Assembly: GCA_000733415.1 (NCBI GenBank)
Contig: KL662191.1
Span: 4,557,423-4,621,422 of the forward strand
DNA length: 64,000 bases
From: [Leptolyngbya] sp. JSC-1
Lineage (GTDB): Bacteria; Cyanobacteriota; Cyanobacteriia; Elainellales; Elainellaceae
Reading direction: 5' to 3'
Below the pieces are notes generated by a model. That model worked only from the letters and a program-made list of their open reading frames with translations, made no database searches and had not been told where the DNA came from. Below, one piece after another: positions 60,925 to 64,000 of the stretch. A program made the translations under genes and the position numbers. How positions within the stretch are numbered: position 1 is the first letter of the stretch; each line of letters opens with the position of its first letter.

Positions 60925-63372
60925 GAACCGATCGAGAAAGCGGGTCCGCCAGGTCAGCCGCAGGATAAAGCACCATTCGATCGCCACCAGGCCGATAAAC
61001 AAATAGTGAATCGGGTCGAGCGGATAGAGTTCAAAAAAGCGACGCAGCGGCGGTACGGCTACAATCAGCAGATACAGCAGCAGCAGCAGCAGCGCCACGA
61101 TCGTATAGCGCCAGTCTCCGCTCAGCGGCTCGCCTCCCACCCAAGCCCTTGTCGGCGGCTTCAGGAAAGGAATTAGCAGCAGTTCGCCCATCACCAAAAT
61201 TGCCACTAGCGCACTGCGAGGAATGGCATGATTCACCTGAGCCAGGGTGGCTCCTGGCGGCAAATCCAGCACCGCCACAACCAGGTAGAACAAATACACC
61301 AGCAGCGCCACCAGCGTCAGGGTGAGGGTGGCCGGAATCACGAAATGCAGCATCGAGCGGACCATACTGCGGCGCGGCAGCAGGCCCGGTTTGGCCCAGA
61401 TCGGAATACACATCGTGGGGAAGCCGACCCCAATCAGCGCCACGATTGCACTCTGTTTGTTTTGCAGCGGAAAGCTGTCCGTCACCAGCGCGATGGCAAA
61501 AATCAGCAGCGTCACGCAGAAGGTGCGCACCAGAAACAGCTTCAGCACATCCTGAATGCCGTTGCGAATCCGCTGCCCTTCCAGAAAGGCGCGAGGCAGA
61601 GCCGCAAACGAATCCTTCAGCAGCACAATGTCTGCCACGCTGCGAGTTGCCTTGCTGCCGCTTTCCATCGCAATCGCCAAATTCGCCTGCTTTAGGGACA
61701 GTACATCATTGACGCCATCGCCAATCATGGCCACATAGCTGCCCGACTTGCGCAACTGCCGCACCAGCATCGCCTTTTGCTCTGGGCTAATCCGGCCAAA
61801 CACGCTACAGGACTGGGCTGCCTGGGCGAATTGAGTACTATCCATCTGGGCGAGCTGCGCGCCAGAAATTACCGTGATATCGCCACTCAAACCGGCCTGT
61901 TTTGCCAGAGCCGCCACCGTTTGGGGATTGTCGCCAGAAATAATCTTGACGCGAATCCCAGCCTTGGCAAAGCCAGCCAGCGTTGCATAGGCTTCGGGAC
62001 GGAGCTGGTCACTGAAGCGCAAAATTCCTAGCGGCACTAAATCTGACGGCAGTTGGGGCAGAAATTCGTCTGCGTGCAGCGCGGTTGGATTAGGACTATA
62101 GGCAAACAGCACCACCCGCAAGCCTTGCTCTACCCCAGACTGAATGTAGTCAGTCATGTCGGCACTCAGCAGGCCGGTGGTGGTCAGCAACACTTCGGGA
62201 GCACCCAGCAGATACACCCCCCGCCGATCGGCATCATCAAACGCAACCGCACTCCACTTGCGAGCCGAGGAAAAGGGAACTTCGGCTTTCAGATAGCGCT
62301 TTTGGCCCGGACAGGCGGCAGCAATCGCTTCGCTGGTGCGATTACTCGTGCCCAGGTTGGCGGCAAAATCACCCAATAGCTCGCGCAACTCAGCTTCTGA
62401 GATCCCAATCGGGTAAACCTCCTGCAAATGAATCTGGTTCGTGGTCAGCGTCCCGGTTTTGTCGAGGCAGAGCGTATCGACATTACTGAGCGATTCCACC
62501 GCATTTGCCTGCTGAATCAGTACATCCTGACCTACCATCCGCACTGCCCCTAAGCCATAGGCCAGCGTGATCGCCAGCAGCAGACCTGCCGGAACTAGGC
62601 CAGCAATCACCGCAAACCGCTGCACAATTTCGTTCACCGAATAGCTGCTGCTGAGGTAGCTAATGCCCACGAGCGTCCAAAGGAAGCAGGCAATCAGCAT
62701 GAAAATCCGAATCACCACGTTGATCTCGACCTGCAAGGGCGTCAGCGAGCGGCGGAACATGCGCGCCCCGGCCATTAGCTTGTAGGCCACGGTTTCGCTG
62801 CCCACTTTTTGGGCCTCGTAGCAAGCGGTGCCGCTAACGCAAAAACTGCCGGAATAGACCGGATCGCCCGTATGTTTGGGAATCAAATCCGACTCGCCCG
62901 TCAGCAGGGATTCATCCACCTCCATGCGGCCCTCGCCCACCACCTGCCCATCCACCACAATCTGGTCGCCTGCCCGCACCAGCAGAATGTCACCCCGAAC
63001 AATTTCACTGGGGTCAATTTGCCGCTCGCGGCCCTGGCGAATCACGGTCGCTTTGGGCCGGTTCAGCAGGGCAATCCGGTCGAGTTGGTGTTTGGCCCAG
63101 CTTTCCTGGTAGATGTTGACCAAAACGCCGCCAAAAATCACAATGATCACCAAAATGCCATCACTGAATCGCCCCAGCCGAAACATCACCAGACTGATGG
63201 CAAAGAAGATGGTATTGATGACCGTGAAGAGATTTTCTTGCAGAATTTGGCGATAGGAACGGCTGCTTTGCAGTTTGGCTGTATTTCCTTCTCCAGCGGC
63301 ACGCCGTTTGATCACCTCATGTTCGCTGAGTCCGTTGGGCAGAGAGGGGCTGTCATCGACTGGGTTAGTCAT
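60904..63372 (-). CDS. Cation-transporting P-type ATPase
   Basis: An 822-residue membrane pump. The order is: short N-terminus, two TM helices (about 50-90), A domain with TGES (158-161), TM3-4 (about 217-275), P domain with DKTGTLT (phospho-Asp304), N domain, hinge GDGVND, and six C-terminal TMs. In TM4 the ion-binding sequence is VPAGLL, with Ala where calcium pumps have Glu (PEGL). This and the lack of heavy-metal motifs make the transported ion uncertain. The nearest types I know are CtpE-like HAD-IC ATPases. It converges with the plus-strand gene at 60637. Confidence 0.9.
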   Translation of the reverse strand: MTNPVDDSPSLPNGLSEHEVIKRRAAGEGNTAKLQSSRSYRQILQENLFTVINTIFFAISLVMFRLGRFSDGILVIIVIFGGVLVNIYQESWAKHQLDRIALLNRPKATVIRQGRERQIDPSEIVRGDILLVRAGDQIVVDGQVVGEGRMEVDESLLTGESDLIPKHTGDPVYSGSFCVSGTACYEAQKVGSETVAYKLMAGARMFRRSLTPLQVEINVVIRIFMLIACFLWTLVGISYLSSSYSVNEIVQRFAVIAGLVPAGLLLAITLAYGLGAVRMVGQDVLIQQANAVESLSNVDTLCLDKTGTLTTNQIHLQEVYPIGISEAELRELLGDFAANLGTSNRTSEAIAAACPGQKRYLKAEVPFSSARKWSAVAFDDADRRGVYLLGAPEVLLTTTGLLSADMTDYIQSGVEQGLRVVLFAYSPNPTALHADEFLPQLPSDLVPLGILRFSDQLRPEAYATLAGFAKAGIRVKIISGDNPQTVAALAKQAGLSGDITVISGAQLAQMDSTQFAQAAQSCSVFGRISPEQKAMLVRQLRKSGSYVAMIGDGVNDVLSLKQANLAIAMESGSKATRSVADIVLLKDSFAALPRAFLEGQRIRNGIQDVLKLFLVRTFCVTLLIFAIALVTDSFPLQNKQSAIVALIGVGFPTMCIPIWAKPGLLPRRSMVRSMLHFVIPATLTLTLVALLVYLFYLVVAVLDLPPGATLAQVNHAIPRSALVAILVMGELLLIPFLKPPTRAWVGGEPLSGDWRYTIVALLLLLLYLLIVAVPPLRRFFELYPLDPIHYLFIGLVAIEWCFILRLTWRTRFLDRFLGIDLR

Positions 63373-63471
63373 GCATCACTCGTTGGGAGATCGATTCAGG
63401 GTTTGATGCAAGGTGGGAAGCATCAAGGGGATAATACGGAAAAATGCACTACTCAATTCTTTTATACAAAT

Positions 63472-64000
63472 ATGCCCCCTGAAGTCGTTGAGATTCTCTC
63501 AGCCGATGAGCTGCGCCGTACCCTGACCCGCCTAGCTTCTCAAATTGTAGAGCGCTCAGGCGACCTGTCGAAGCTAGTGTTACTGGGCATTTACACTCGT
63601 GGCGTACCGTTAGCGGAACTGCTAGCGCGGCAAATCGAAACCCTAGAGCGGGTCTCCATTCCGGTTGGCTCACTGGATATCACGTTCTACCGCGATGACC
63701 TTGACCAGATCGATCTGAGAACACCAGAACGAACCGACATCCCGTTTGATCTGGCTGGCAAAACCGTCGTCCTCGTCGATGACGTGATCTTCAAAGGCCG
63801 CACCATCCGCGCTGCCCTCAATGCCATCAACGACTATGGCCGACCCGAACTGATCCGCCTCGCCGTGCTAGTCGATCGCGGCCACCGAGAAGTTCCCATC
63901 CACCCTGACTTCACCGGCAAAACGTTACCCACCGCCAAAGAAGAGAAAGTAAAAGTTTATTTGCAATCCACCGACGGACGAGACGGAATCGAGTTGATCA
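63472..64000 (+). CDS. pyrR: Bifunctional pyr regulator/uracil phosphoribosyltransferase PyrR, cut by the window end
   Basis: The frame from ATG 63472 translates to a PyrR protein and runs to the last base (176 codons), so only the final residues are missing. Signatures are KLVLLGIYTRGVPLAELLAR, the PRPP loop VVLVDDVIFKGRTIRAALNA and LAVLVDRGHREVPIHPDF. It binds pyr mRNA in response to UMP in some bacteria and converts uracil plus PRPP to UMP. It lies divergent from the P-type ATPase gene, with 99 bp between. No pyr attenuator is visible here. Confidence 0.95.
   Translation, partial: MPPEVVEILSADELRRTLTRLASQIVERSGDLSKLVLLGIYTRGVPLAELLARQIETLERVSIPVGSLDITFYRDDLDQIDLRTPERTDIPFDLAGKTVVLVDDVIFKGRTIRAALNAINDYGRPELIRLAVLVDRGHREVPIHPDFTGKTLPTAKEEKVKVYLQSTDGRDGIELI

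Overview
The window is chromosomal DNA of a cyanobacterium, probably a filamentous Leptolyngbya-like type (genus is inference). The evidence is ndhL, Ycf66, a RbcR-type LysR regulator, NtcB, a gene set resembling the slr0144-slr0152 photosystem II assembly operon, HIP1 octamers (GCGATCGC, for example near 5026, 26404 and 49954), and families of short tandem repeats typical of such genomes.

Layout. 1-1.9 kb: the right end of an IS3-family element abuts a small membrane ORF, then ndhL-DUF3007-trpA on the minus strand. 2-8 kb: a Cys-cluster protein of unknown function, a heptamer repeat array, a DUF1350 hydrolase, and a three-gene plus-strand set (acyltransferase-less polyketide ketosynthase, SRPBCC protein, ketosphinganine-reductase-like SDR), then DUF2949. 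8-8.7 kb is a decay zone with a frameshifted PP2C/SpoIIE fragment, a MITE-like element and heptamer repeats. 8.7-16.4 kb: argS, a GH140-like lipoprotein/Tat enzyme, and a tightly packed operon of five unrecognised envelope-type proteins behind a cluster of GTAC dyads. 16.4-24 kb: a TPR-GT61 glycosyltransferase, a histidine kinase/OmpR regulator pair, an SGNH esterase, a MITE copy and Ycf66. 24-28.9 kb: a truncated methionine aminopeptidase, a TrpD-like protein and ntcB with a near-ideal NtcA promoter, an amino-acid binding protein, and rpmI-rplT.

28.9-39.6 kb is a complete cellulose-type exopolysaccharide operon on the minus strand: outer-membrane barrel, TPR scaffold, GH8 endoglucanase, BcsB-like and BcsA-like synthase with a PilZ domain. 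The BcsC function appears split over two overlapping genes. 39.6-42.8 kb: a lipoprotein, a membrane protein, NnrU/Z-ISO-like protein and a thioredoxin. 42.8-49.5 kb: a photosystem II assembly-type cluster (roadblock-like protein, 2Fe-2S ferredoxin, two phycobiliprotein-like/V4R gene pairs, small linker gene, Ser/Thr kinase), diverging from rbcR.

50-64 kb: a zinc-ribbon Ser/Thr kinase next to an orphan type-I periplasmic binding protein, a Crp-family regulator, a stand-alone DALR-domain protein carrying an in-frame heptamer repeat, a candidate small RNA whose 5' end is the exact complement of the Yfr1 core motif, a NlpC/P60 peptidase divergent from a beta-lactamase-fold serine hydrolase, a second MITE copy, a transglutaminase, a possibly frameshifted gene, a P-type ATPase and pyrR, which runs off the end.

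The items most worth attention are the small RNA at 56358, the five-gene operon at 12.6-16.2 kb, the acyltransferase-less KS cluster, the split-BcsC cellulose operon, and the paired MITE copies.
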